Origin: Clostridia bacterium
GTDB lineage: Bacteria; Bacillota_A; Clostridia; Oscillospirales; CAG-382
Assembly (NCBI GenBank): GCA_017517985.1
Contig: JAFWWX010000248.1
Coordinates: 1 to 12,234 of the forward strand
DNA: 12,234 nt
Direction of reading: 5' to 3'
Positions within the stretch are counted from its first letter, which is position 1. Each line of letters begins with the position of its first letter. The position numbers were made by a program, and so were the translations under genes. Below are positions 1-6,242 of the stretch, piece by piece. The notes below the pieces were generated by a model. It was given only the letters and a program-made list of their open reading frames with translations, was not told the DNA's origin and made no database searches.

Positions 1-224
1 CCGTCATCTGTGAGCATTTCGTGATTCATCAAGTTACCAACACTTGCAATTCCGTCTAAACCGGCAGCCCTATGATAAGTGTCGAATATTCCACAGAAGG
101 ATTTTGCATCATCAAGAGAAAGGCTCGAAAGCCTTCCTTCAAGGTATTTTGCCATATCTTTGATGTTATCCCTGCATGCTTCTCTCGACTCATCTATGAG
201 TTGCCAGAACATTTCCTTGTTCAT
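1..224 (-). CDS. DUF4240 family protein, N-terminal part (cut by window edge)
   Basis: The first 74 codons of a gene that runs off the left edge. The ATG at 224 sits 6 bases after a perfect AAGGAGG (231-237), and that site overlaps the TAA stop of the upstream DUF6550 gene, so the two are probably co-translated. The protein begins MNKEMFWQLIDESREACRDN and continues with an LEGRLSSLSLDDAKSF stretch. The FWxLIDE start, followed by a helix in which an enzyme-like 'L..L...' pattern counts short segments, resembles the DUF4240 family, whose function is unknown and which occurs widely in Gram-positive genomes and elements. No signal peptide or membrane segment is visible in this part. The family call is from memory of the N-terminal pattern and is moderately sure; the reality of the gene is nearly certain. 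Confidence 0.75.
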   Translation of the reverse strand, partial: MNKEMFWQLIDESREACRDNIKDMAKYLEGRLSSLSLDDAKSFCGIFDTYHRAAGLDGIASVGNLMNHEMLTDD

Positions 225-235
225 ACGCTACCTCC

Positions 236-802
236 TTAGTCCATTGAGCCTATCATTTTATTGATATCTCCGTCAGACACACCTGTCTGCACCTGTGTCT
301 TACCTGCTTTTTCTACATAGCCGAAGCCTTCCACATATACCTTACCGCCTGAACTTGACGAGCCTCCGTTGTTAACCGTTTTCTTCGGCTGCTCAATTTT
401 TGTCTGCTCTTCGGTGTAGGTGGGTGGTGCATCGGGGTTTGTATAATCACCCTTTGATACAGGCTTTTCAGGTGGTGTTGTGCTTTTAGGTTCGATTGGC
501 TCATTCACCTGAACCTGTGCCATTACCTGTTCGCCTGTTTCATCATCGGTGATTTCCTTATACTCAGGCAGGTTTGGTGCTTCAGTGTTAATCTCTACAG
601 TGACCTTCTCCACATCTTCGATGTCTGCGAGTGTGCCTTTATTCTCTTCCATTCTGGTGGCATACTGTACCAGCTTCGAATCGGGGTTGTATATCACCGT
701 TCCGATTGGGATTACAATGGCCATAATTATCATGGTTATCATAATCGTGTTGATGATTCTATCTCTTTTCTTTGCTCTCTCATCTTTCTTCATAGTACTC
801 AT
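236..802 (-). CDS. DUF6550-like membrane-anchored protein with Pro/Thr-rich stalk
   Basis: A basic N-terminus (residues 5-15, rich in Lys and Arg) is followed by one hydrophobic segment (about 17-38), then an acidic region (50-100), a Pro/Thr-rich stalk (about 100-140), a Gly/Ser linker (146-153) and a C-terminal GKVYVEGFGYVE motif (153-164). The layout predicts a single-pass protein with most of its length outside the membrane. The stalk plus 'Y(V/E)xGFG(Y/W)V' ending matches DUF6550 proteins of clostridial mobile elements, whose role is not known. The ATG at 802 overlaps the previous stop (ATGA). An alternative ATG at 793 (MKKDER) has better spacing, about 9 bases, from GAGAGG. It lies downstream of the pilus genes, so a part in the envelope-spanning machine is plausible but inferred. 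Confidence 0.8.
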   Translation of the reverse strand: MSTMKKDERAKKRDRIINTIMITMIIMAIVIPIGTVIYNPDSKLVQYATRMEENKGTLADIEDVEKVTVEINTEAPNLPEYKEITDDETGEQVMAQVQVNEPIEPKSTTPPEKPVSKGDYTNPDAPPTYTEEQTKIEQPKKTVNNGGSSSSGGKVYVEGFGYVEKAGKTQVQTGVSDGDINKMIGSMD

Positions 803-1725
803 CCTCTCCCATACAGAACTTTCTTTCCGTATGTTATTTGTTTTATATCTAAGGGACCGAATTCTGCATGTCTGCCATACAGTTCTTCGAATTTCTTTCT
901 CTCTGGTGCAGGTATATAGAATGTGTAGTAGTGCATTCCGCAGTCAGTTCGCAAGAACCTTGCTTCATACTTGAATGTCAGTTCTGCTCCTTCTTTTTCG
1001 ACCGTTACATTTACCGACTTGCAGGTGTTCGGTATTCCCTTGATGATTTGTTTCATTGCTAAGTAGTGCTTGTATTCGCCGTTATTGAACTTTGCAAGCT
1101 CCTCACGGACATACCTTCTAGTGACTATCTTCTCAGGAATGTTTTCCTTGTGTCTTGCATGGTGTTCGTCTGCTATTATTTTTGCAGTTGCTTCCTTACC
1201 TGTGATGAAGTCCATCAGGTGTTCTACATAGTGTTCTTCGTGATATCCGCACTCGTAGTCTTCTCCTGCTTCTTCATCCTTTAGGTATTTGTCTTTTGCA
1301 ATTTCCCATGCACCTTTCCTGAGTGATTCTCTCTTTTCTTCGGTAAAGTCGGTATCCTTTATTGTCGATATGTAAGTAGCGACTTTTTCTTCTACCAATC
1401 TCCTTACCATTCCTTCAATGTCCTCTGTGATGTTTGCACTTCCATATGCTATTATGTCTGTGCCTTCTATTGCTTTGTTGAGGTCATAACTCACATCGTA
1501 GAGTTCCTTGGTATCTCTCTTGTATAAGCCCTGATATTCAGGTTCTCTGTGCAGTGGTATCTTGCTATCTCTCATGTAGTCGTACATATACAGTATGTCG
1601 AGTCCGTTTGAGAGACTGTGGCGGAAGTATGCATGTTCGTGTCTTTCGCCTATCAAGCACATCTCCTGATTACCACTTCTTAACCATTCTACGAAGCCTT
1701 GATTGTCTACCTTCAATAATTCCAT
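799..1725 (-). CDS. Unknown 308-aa charged soluble protein
   Basis: I do not recognise this family. The product has no signal peptide or membrane segment. It is rich in Glu, Lys, Tyr and His, with a His-rich central part (about residues 162-192, including EEHYVEH and DEHHARH) and a C-terminal region of alternating hydrophobic residues suggesting beta structure (about 233-275). I chose the ATG at 1725 because a GAAAGGA element lies 8 bases upstream. An in-frame ATG at 1746 forms an ATGA overlap with the stop of the preceding gene but has no clear binding site; using it would add seven residues (MSERMIK). The His/Asp/Glu cluster could bind metal, but the spacing matches no enzyme motif I know. 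Gene reality is secure from length, coupling and the absence of a convincing competing frame. Confidence 0.8.
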   Translation of the reverse strand: MELLKVDNQGFVEWLRSGNQEMCLIGERHEHAYFRHSLSNGLDILYMYDYMRDSKIPLHREPEYQGLYKRDTKELYDVSYDLNKAIEGTDIIAYGSANITEDIEGMVRRLVEEKVATYISTIKDTDFTEEKRESLRKGAWEIAKDKYLKDEEAGEDYECGYHEEHYVEHLMDFITGKEATAKIIADEHHARHKENIPEKIVTRRYVREELAKFNNGEYKHYLAMKQIIKGIPNTCKSVNVTVEKEGAELTFKYEARFLRTDCGMHYYTFYIPAPERKKFEELYGRHAEFGPLDIKQITYGKKVLYGRG

Positions 1726-1742
1726 TTTAATCATCCTTTCAC

Positions 1743-1967
1743 TCATACTTCTGTGATATAGTAATTGTTTGCGTTGTCCTTTAGATAGAACATTGTGTGG
1801 ATGTCGAACAGTTCGAACTCATAATCAATCATAAAGTCTGTTTCCTCAAGCCTGTCGCTCTCGGATTCGATTACTGCATTGACCTTTTTTTGAGTTATCT
1901 TTTCGATTTCCACTTTCAGTTCATCTAAGGTTTTGAATCTTCTTCCTACCAATCTTTCCATTGGCAT
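1743..1967 (-). CDS. Small unknown protein (74 aa)
   Basis: A short acidic protein, beginning MPMERLVGRRFKTLDELKVE. It has an amphipathic helix (about residues 13-25), then a strand-like region, and ends in an aromatic stretch FYLKDNANNYYITEV. There is no membrane segment or recognised domain. The frame stays open upstream to 2042, but the extension (MLMEKNNSF...) covers the candidate promoter and lacks a binding site. In contrast AGGAG at 1972-1976 is 4 bases from the ATG at 1967 and 10 bases from another in-frame ATG at 1961, so the true start is one of these two. The stop overlaps the first possible ATG of the next gene. It is the first gene after the longest non-coding gap in the window. 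Function unknown. Confidence 0.7.
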   Translation of the reverse strand: MPMERLVGRRFKTLDELKVEIEKITQKKVNAVIESESDRLEETDFMIDYEFELFDIHTMFYLKDNANNYYITEV

Positions 1968-1971
1968 CGAT

Positions 1972-1976
1972 CTCCT
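1972..1976 (-). promoter_or_regulatory. Ribosome binding site deciding the start of the 74-aa gene
   Basis: The minus strand reads GAAAGGAGATCGATG here. The AGGAG core lies 4 bases from the ATG at 1967 and 10 bases from the ATG at 1961. It rules out the longer reading from 2042. Confidence 0.65.
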
Positions 1977-1985
1977 TTCAACACG

Positions 1986-2014
1986 AACATACCACAGAAA
2001 TTGGGCAAAGTCCA
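1986..2014 (-). promoter_or_regulatory. Candidate sigma-A promoter for the distal gene group
   Basis: On the minus strand TGGACT (2014-2009, 4 of 6 to TTGACA) is separated by 17 bases from TATGTT (1991-1986, 4 of 6 to TATAAT). The -10 is preceded by TGG, giving an extended -10 of TGn type. It lies within the gap between 2075 and 1967, just upstream of a strong ribosome binding site, and would give a very short leader. It could allow separate expression of the genes from 1967 leftwards. Each element is only a partial match, so this remains a candidate. Confidence 0.4.
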
Positions 2015-2074
2015 CGAAGGAATTATTTTTCTCCATAAGCAATAAAATACGGCTGTAATACCAAGCAAACCTAA

Positions 2075-2593
2075 CTAAAACTTTGGTACATACGAGGCTT
2101 TGACCTTCATTGTTACCTTAAGCGGAAGCAGTACTCTTCCGCTTAGTCTAACGGGGATTTCCACGTCAAGATATACCGTTGCATTAAGGTTTTTTAAGGC
2201 ATTTCCCTGCGCGAAGTCTGTGTTCTCCGTTTCTATTCGCATATTGGTTATGCTGTATTCCTTTTCTGTTCCAATATACTTGATGTGATTATCTCCATCT
2301 TCCTGCAGTCCAAGCAGTTCATCAAGCCTTGTATATACATTCCAGGTGTCTATGGTTTCTGTGAAGTCGGTATCTACATATGTGTATCCACCGCTATATC
2401 CTTCACGGAGCTGACTATATGAATCATCATAATTTGCAACCACTGTTGATACTACTGCAGACTGTACAGCACTCTTAATGCCGTTACAAATAATGAGCAT
2501 CTGCATATATTCAAAGATAACGCACATCACAAGTATTAAGGACATACAAACCGAAACCGCTATAATTGTTGCATTGCCTTTGTTGTTCCTCAT
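2075..2593 (-). CDS. TadE/TadF-like pseudopilin (172 aa)
   Basis: A short polar leader MRNNKG is followed by one hydrophobic helix (about residues 9-35) and a mostly beta, extracytoplasmic domain of about 130 residues. This is the architecture of TadE/TadF minor pseudopilins. A Gly6 before the helix could be the prepilin cleavage site, though the residue five places later is Ile rather than the usual Glu; Glu28 lies within the helix (IFEY). The start ATG overlaps the stop of the preceding DUF4320 gene (ATGA), with a GAGTGAGG site about 9 bases upstream. Together with the DUF4320 gene it forms a pseudopilin pair downstream of the assembly genes, as in tad loci where tadE and tadF follow tadC. 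The pseudopilin assignment rests on architecture and context, not a diagnostic motif. Confidence 0.75.
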   Translation of the reverse strand: MRNNKGNATIIAVSVCMSLILVMCVIFEYMQMLIICNGIKSAVQSAVVSTVVANYDDSYSQLREGYSGGYTYVDTDFTETIDTWNVYTRLDELLGLQEDGDNHIKYIGTEKEYSITNMRIETENTDFAQGNALKNLNATVYLDVEIPVRLSGRVLLPLKVTMKVKASYVPKF

Positions 2594-2982
2594 TTGTGAT
2601 ACACCTCACTCTTTCCGGTTGCTTTAGATGTCAATGTAACGGGGAACGAACCGAATCCGCCAAATCCTATATCGTATTCTTCCGTAATTGTTACGGTGAA
2701 TTCCTGATTAAGTTGGATGTTTCCGGTCCTTGACCATTCCACCTCCGGTGTCAGCCCAAATCTCTCCTGCAGAACAAGTTCTCGGCTCGTTGTTTCACTT
2801 CCGACTCTGCCACAGATTTCCGCTTCACGGCAAAGTTCTTGTGCGAATGTATCAAGCTGCGATTTTGCTATGTACACAGGAAAGACACTTACAGCAAGTG
2901 CAATTACAAGCATTGCCGACATAACGATGACAACCACATCCAGGTATCCCGAACCTCTGTTACTTTTGATTCTCTTTAACAT
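2590..2982 (-). CDS. DUF4320 family TadE-like pseudopilin
   Basis: The N-terminus is basic (MLKRIKSNRG), followed by SGYLDVVVIVMSAMLVIALAV, a prepilin-like helix (about residues 14-36), and a roughly 90-residue extracytoplasmic domain ending in a beta-rich 'VTLTSKATGKS' region. This matches DUF4320, a TadE-like family of clostridial elements. A cut after Gly10 would place Asp15 at +5, where most type IV prepilins carry Glu. Likely role: minor pseudopilin priming or capping the Tad-like filament, processed by the A24 peptidase encoded at 9130-9528. The ATG lies inside the end of the upstream DUF3848-like gene (7-base overlap), showing translational coupling. The Cys pair (46 and 52) could form a disulfide outside the cell. 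Confidence 0.8.
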   Translation of the reverse strand: MLKRIKSNRGSGYLDVVVIVMSAMLVIALAVSVFPVYIAKSQLDTFAQELCREAEICGRVGSETTSRELVLQERFGLTPEVEWSRTGNIQLNQEFTVTITEEYDIGFGGFGSFPVTLTSKATGKSEVYHK

Positions 2983-3299
2983 AAGTTCATCCCACCTTGT
3001 TCCTGAGTCTGCTCCTGTATAACAGAATCCATAAGTGTTTCAATAGTTTCGTGCAATTCCTCTCCTAATGGATGGTATTTTTCGCAAATTGCCTGTATCG
3101 GTTTTTCCACATCTAAGAATTCCGAATATGTATCTTCATCGACAGGCTCCCTGCTTAACAGGAATTTATATACCTCCTGAAACATCATTATGTTCCCTGC
3201 GTTTTTTAACACCTGATCTGTGTCCATTGTTTCAATGTCGTTTACAAATGAGTTGTACTCTAATTCTACTCTGTCATAGAATTCCTGTACTCTTGACAT
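2976..3299 (-). CDS. DUF3848-like protein, paralogue 3 (107 aa)
   Basis: A small acidic, helical, soluble protein with no membrane segment. The core pattern VExxYxxF...E..D.DQVLxNA...FLxxEKPIxAICEKYxPLGEEL (about residues 11-85) aligns throughout with the protein encoded next upstream and resembles the DUF3848 family of clostridial mobile elements, whose function is unknown. The C-terminus is QEQGGMNLC, a variant of the tail shared by other proteins here. The ATG at 3299 has a GGAGGTGATGTGAT leader. The gene is the last of three tandem paralogues inserted between the platform genes and the pseudopilin genes. Family assignment is by pattern recognition; paralogy with the neighbour is visible directly. 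Confidence 0.75.
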   Translation of the reverse strand: MSRVQEFYDRVELEYNSFVNDIETMDTDQVLKNAGNIMMFQEVYKFLLSREPVDEDTYSEFLDVEKPIQAICEKYHPLGEELHETIETLMDSVIQEQTQEQGGMNLC

Positions 3300-3306
3300 A
3301 TCACAT

Positions 3307-3342
3307 CACCTCCTACTGCATTGTCATTCCTGCATCCTCTTC
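3307..3342 (-). repeat. 36-bp near-identical repeat, copy A
   Basis: This stretch covers the last codons of the 114-aa DUF3848-like gene, its TAG stop and the ribosome binding site of the next gene. It matches 3664-3699 at 34 of 36 bases, far closer than the rest of the two genes. It shows recent duplication or gene conversion at the gene ends. Confidence 0.85.
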
Positions 3343-3657
3343 AATTCCGTCTTCAAGATACAGTTCTTTCTCTCTTATCTCTTCGATGACAGTTGAAATG
3401 CTATCGCAAAATTCTGTGCCATTTGGCTCATACCAATCACATATTGCATCAAGCGGCTTATCAAGTTTGAGGAAGTAATCTATATCCTCTTCCTTGTTCA
3501 GAATGTATCCTTCCTTTATGCAATGATGTGTTTCAGTCATAAGATAGATGTACACGGAGTTGGTTACGATATTATCTACATCGTAGTCCTCCAACTCCTC
3601 AAGAAAGGTCTTGTAATTCTGCTCGACCTTTTCAAGAAGCTGTTCTCGTTTATCCAT
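3313..3657 (-). CDS. DUF3848-like protein, paralogue 2 (114 aa)
   Basis: An acidic helical protein with the pattern VEQNYKTFLEELEDYDVDNI, then LKLDKPLDAICDWYEPNGTEF (about residues 66-86), which matches the DUF3848-like downstream neighbour position by position. The tail is EEDAGMTMQ. An in-frame GTG at 3666 lies too close to the AGGAGG to be used; the ATG at 3657 is 8 bases from that site and is the better start. The gene follows the 205-aa paralogue after about 12 bases and shares with it a 36-bp nearly identical stretch over stop codon and binding site, so the pair arose by tandem duplication. No membrane segment is present. Function unknown. Confidence 0.78.
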   Translation of the reverse strand: MDKREQLLEKVEQNYKTFLEELEDYDVDNIVTNSVYIYLMTETHHCIKEGYILNKEEDIDYFLKLDKPLDAICDWYEPNGTEFCDSISTVIEEIREKELYLEDGIEEDAGMTMQ

Positions 3658-3663
3658 TCCATA

Positions 3664-3699
3664 CACCTCCTACTGCATCGTCATTCCTGCATCTTCTTC
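3664..3699 (-). repeat. 36-bp near-identical repeat, copy B
   Basis: Partner of 3307-3342 (34 of 36 bases identical). It covers the coding end, TAG stop and downstream ribosome binding site of the 205-aa DUF3848-like gene. Confidence 0.85.
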
Positions 3700-4287
3700 T
3701 GGTTCTACAGTATCAATTACTTTTTCATCACGGTCTTCATATTCCTCTACAAGTCCGTAATTGTTTTTCTGATCCTTTGCTACCATTTTGATGCATTCTG
3801 TGAATTCTTTAGCGAACTGTTCCTTGTCGTATGAGAAGTAATTGCATACAGTTTCTAAAGGTCTTCTTAATGTCACGAGATATTCCATTTCCTCAAGTGT
3901 GATTCCTTTGAAATCTTTCAGGCACTCGTATGCTCTTTTCATGTTTGCTATCTCTTCAGCATCCTCTACGATGTCGAAGTCTTCATCAAACTGCTTTACA
4001 TCGTATACATAGTCTTTGTAATCCTTTTCCAATAGCAAACGGAATTGTTGTTCTTTATATTCCGCATAATACTGGTCAATGTATGTTTTGACAAACTGTT
4101 CGACACTCTCTTCAGAGTTTTCGATTTCATGTCCATATGCGCCTATAAAGTCATCTATTTGAATTCCATAATCGGAATCAGCATACAAGCGGAACCAAAT
4201 GCCATCACACTTTTCCGAGCCTGTCTCTGTCGGTCTTAAAACATCCGTAGTTTCAGTTTCGTCTATGTAGAAACCTCTATATTTCAT
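3670..4287 (-). CDS. Two-domain protein: element-specific N-domain plus DUF3848-like C-domain
   Basis: The first 75 or so residues form a separate region: MKYRGFYIDE, then WFRLYADSDYG, DDFIGAYGHEIE and an acidic helix. Its 'IDDF..A.GHEI' pattern resembles a small domain I associate with clostridial element proteins, but I cannot name it. From about residue 88 a DUF3848-like region follows (LLLEKDYKDYVYDV ... LVTLRRPLETVCNYF), homologous to the two downstream proteins. The C-terminus is PEEDAGMTMQ, ending with the same residues as the next gene. A TTG at 4293 opens the frame, but the ATG at 4287 is 9 bases from GGAGG and is preferred. The binding site overlaps the TAG stop of the TadC-like gene. 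The protein is soluble and strongly acidic; function unknown. Confidence 0.78.
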   Translation of the reverse strand: MKYRGFYIDETETTDVLRPTETGSEKCDGIWFRLYADSDYGIQIDDFIGAYGHEIENSEESVEQFVKTYIDQYYAEYKEQQFRLLLEKDYKDYVYDVKQFDEDFDIVEDAEEIANMKRAYECLKDFKGITLEEMEYLVTLRRPLETVCNYFSYDKEQFAKEFTECIKMVAKDQKNNYGLVEEYEDRDEKVIDTVEPEEDAGMTMQ

Positions 4288-4300
4288 TTTCAAGCACCTC

Positions 4301-5167
4301 CTAAAACATTACGCCAAGCGACTGTATAACCTGTACCGCAATTACGATAAGGAAAGTTGCAAGAAAACACATCAGCATAATAAGTGAGAAGATTCGAATT
4401 TTTCCGGGTATCTTCTGCGCCTGTGCTTTTAGTTTCCTCAGTTCCATCTGCTTGAAATCATGTGCAAGCATCTGAAAATACATTACTCCGTCATCGCCTC
4501 GGATTACTGATATAAGTCCTCGAACCACATCGGAAAGTTGCGGAGAGTTTACTCTTGCTTCAAGTCGCATGAGCGCTACCTCATATCCGCCTGACCTCAT
4601 ATCCGCACAGGTTATACCAAGCTCATCCGCAAGTGCAGGTGTCGTGTTCTTCTTGAATGATTCCAAAATTGAAAGAACATCACGGGAGGTTTTCAGTTCC
4701 TGTTCTATTGTTGACACAAATCTAAGCAGTTCTGTTTCAATCTCCCCACGTCTTTCCTGCATCTGATTATCTGCCTTTTGGTATTCCTTAAAATACACCA
4801 GCACGCTTAATATGAGCACCACTACTGCCATAAGCGGAAAGATAACAAGGCATGGGATTACGAGAAGTGCTACCGACAAAGCCTTCAGTATTGCATGTGC
4901 CTGATAACATTCGGGTGTCATGCTGATTCCTGCAGCCTTTAATGTGGCAGACAGTCTGTTCTTCTTATACCTGTCCATCGGTATAAACCTTGACAGCTTA
5001 ATGCTTAAGTCCATTATTACTGCCTCAATTACTGTTGTCAGCTTCCTGTCTGTCCTTCCCATATTCATTATGGCTTTCGAGGATTTCAGGTATGGAATTT
5101 TGAGTCTGTCGGCAACTATGAAATAAATACCAAATGCGAATCCCAAAAATATGATTATGTACCTCAC
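4301..5167 (-). CDS. TadC-like pilus platform protein (T2SSF family)
   Basis: Integral membrane protein of 288 aa. It has an N-terminal membrane segment (about residues 2-20), a cytoplasmic stretch with KNRLSATLKAAGISMTPECY (68-87), two close hydrophobic segments (about 92-125), a T2SSF-type helical domain (about 145-255) and a C-terminal membrane segment (about 262-285). This is the usual TadB/TadC layout, the inner-membrane platform on which the CpaF ATPase acts. I chose the GTG at 5167: it lies 9 bases after AGGAGG (5177-5182) and overlaps the stop of the 51-aa gene as GTGA. The longer reading from 5206 would begin inside that small gene and put a hydrophilic stretch before the membrane segment. 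Which of the two platform proteins is TadB and which TadC is inferred from gene order. Confidence 0.88.
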   Translation of the reverse strand: MRYIIIFLGFAFGIYFIVADRLKIPYLKSSKAIMNMGRTDRKLTTVIEAVIMDLSIKLSRFIPMDRYKKNRLSATLKAAGISMTPECYQAHAILKALSVALLVIPCLVIFPLMAVVVLILSVLVYFKEYQKADNQMQERRGEIETELLRFVSTIEQELKTSRDVLSILESFKKNTTPALADELGITCADMRSGGYEVALMRLEARVNSPQLSDVVRGLISVIRGDDGVMYFQMLAHDFKQMELRKLKAQAQKIPGKIRIFSLIMLMCFLATFLIVIAVQVIQSLGVMF

Positions 5168-5319
5168 TTCTCTCCACCTCCTGTTATTGGAATAAATCCT
5201 GCACAACCGTTTTTGCTGTGAAGGTGAAAGAACGGACAGAACGGTTCACGGGGATCCAACTGTACTGAGTTGGCTCCGGTCAAACATTTAGGACAAAGTT
5301 GTTCTTTATTTAATTCCAT
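5164..5319 (-). CDS. 51-aa cysteine-containing small protein between the platform genes
   Basis: A gene too short for most callers. It reads MELNKEQLCPKCLTGANSVQ, then a segment with CPFFHLH and NGCAG, and ends TGGGEK. The CPKC pair (residues 9 and 12), Cys28, His32, His34 and Cys39 suggest a small zinc ribbon or other metal knuckle. The ATG at 5319 is 8 bases after a perfect AGGAGG (5328-5333) that overlaps the stop of the TadB-like gene, and its own stop overlaps the GTG start of the TadC-like gene (GTGA). Both junctions argue strongly that it is translated. No membrane segment is present, so it is probably cytoplasmic and could bind the platform or the ATPase. I know of no named Tad component like it. 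An upstream ATG at 5323 opens only a five-codon frame. Confidence 0.75.
   Translation of the reverse strand: MELNKEQLCPKCLTGANSVQLDPREPFCPFFHLHSKNGCAGFIPITGGGEK
5177..5182 (-). promoter_or_regulatory. Ribosome binding site deciding the GTG start of the TadC-like gene
   Basis: AGGAGG on the minus strand, 9 bases before the GTG at 5167, lying inside the end of the 51-aa gene. It supports GTG at 5167 rather than the ATG at 5206. Confidence 0.75.
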
Positions 5320-5324
5320 TCATA

Positions 5325-6242
5325 TCACCTCCTGAATTCTATCGGTCTTGTGATTTTTACCACAAAGGCTCCGCAAATGAATATCGCTGCAAAGTCAACG
5401 GCAAGAACAATCTTTCCGATTCCTGTGTGCATCAAAACCTCATACCAATCCTTGTTTAAGAAGTAAAGGATAGGGATTGTTGCCACAACCAACATAGCCA
5501 TTATAATGAACTCCTTGCGAGGTTCTGCAAGCATCAGTTCAAGCTCTGTGTTTACTGTCCTCACATCCGAAAGCTTTGTTACTATCGGAGTCAGTGTGCT
5601 TTTTAAGTTTCTGTCAGACTGACATTGAATAAGTGCATCGCACCATTCGTGGAACACATCATTGTCAATCTTTGTTTTTAGTCCTTCAATGGCTTTCACC
5701 ACATCGGAGTCTATAAGTTTAAGCTGCACCAGAAAGTCGGTAAACACATTCTTGATTGGCGGATTAAGGTAATGCACATTTTCTTCTACTGCTGTTACGA
5801 TATCCTCGTTTCGTATGTATGCCGAAGAGATAACCGAAAGAGCTGTTTCCAGCTCCTCCGATATATCTTTCTTAAAATGGCTTGCAGTCAGTTTCACATA
5901 CCATACAGGCAAACACATCATTCCTATACCAAGTACGGGAATTAAAAAGACATTATCAAACAGCGAGGCAATAATTGCTCCTGATATCGCAAAGACCGCA
6001 CAGGCAATAAAAACGACAGGAATTTTATCTTCCCTGTCTGTCAGCCGCATTATTTCTGAGACTTCTTCAATCTGCCTTACAATGAACCTCTTTTTCTTTC
6101 GGTTCGTTGCTTCGTCAATCTGTGTTCGGATGCTTTGAGGCTTGTTGATAAAGTCACGGAACAGATCCGTAAATCGTAAATCAAGTAACCTGAACGCACC
6201 GACAATCAGTGCCATAAATGCGAAAATTCTTAAAGTCAGCAT
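5325..6242 (-). CDS. TadB-like pilus platform protein (T2SSF family)
   Basis: Integral membrane protein of 305 aa. Membrane segments are visible at about residues 3-20, two close ones at about 74-110, one at about 247-264 and one at about 277-297. Between them lies a helical T2SSF-type domain (about 128-240) with ELETALSVISSAYIRNEDIV and later LKSTLTPIVTKL. It encodes the first of two platform proteins directly after the CpaF gene, the usual tadA-tadB-tadC order. The ATG at 6242 follows GGGGAGGCGATTGC, and the gene overlaps the end of cpaF by 7 bases. The protein should form, with the TadC-like product, the cytoplasmic-membrane base that transmits ATPase movement to pilin extraction. The TadB versus TadC label follows order only. 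Confidence 0.88.
   Translation of the reverse strand: MLTLRIFAFMALIVGAFRLLDLRFTDLFRDFINKPQSIRTQIDEATNRKKKRFIVRQIEEVSEIMRLTDREDKIPVVFIACAVFAISGAIIASLFDNVFLIPVLGIGMMCLPVWYVKLTASHFKKDISEELETALSVISSAYIRNEDIVTAVEENVHYLNPPIKNVFTDFLVQLKLIDSDVVKAIEGLKTKIDNDVFHEWCDALIQCQSDRNLKSTLTPIVTKLSDVRTVNTELELMLAEPRKEFIIMAMLVVATIPILYFLNKDWYEVLMHTGIGKIVLAVDFAAIFICGAFVVKITRPIEFRR

Noticed and set aside
549..974. Plus-strand open frame of 141 codons with a hydrophobic stretch
   Set aside because: It is antisense to the DUF6550 and 308-aa genes; the hydrophobic stretch mirrors the opposite strand, and no ribosome binding site supports it.
2041..2100. Possible terminator after the TadE-like gene
   Set aside because: Only a four-pair CCAA/TTGG stem with mismatches can be drawn and no T-run follows, so no terminator is claimed.
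5168..5206. N-terminal extension of the TadC-like protein (ATG at 5206)
   Set aside because: It adds a hydrophilic stretch before the first membrane segment and lies within the 51-aa gene; GTG at 5167 has the proper ribosome binding site.
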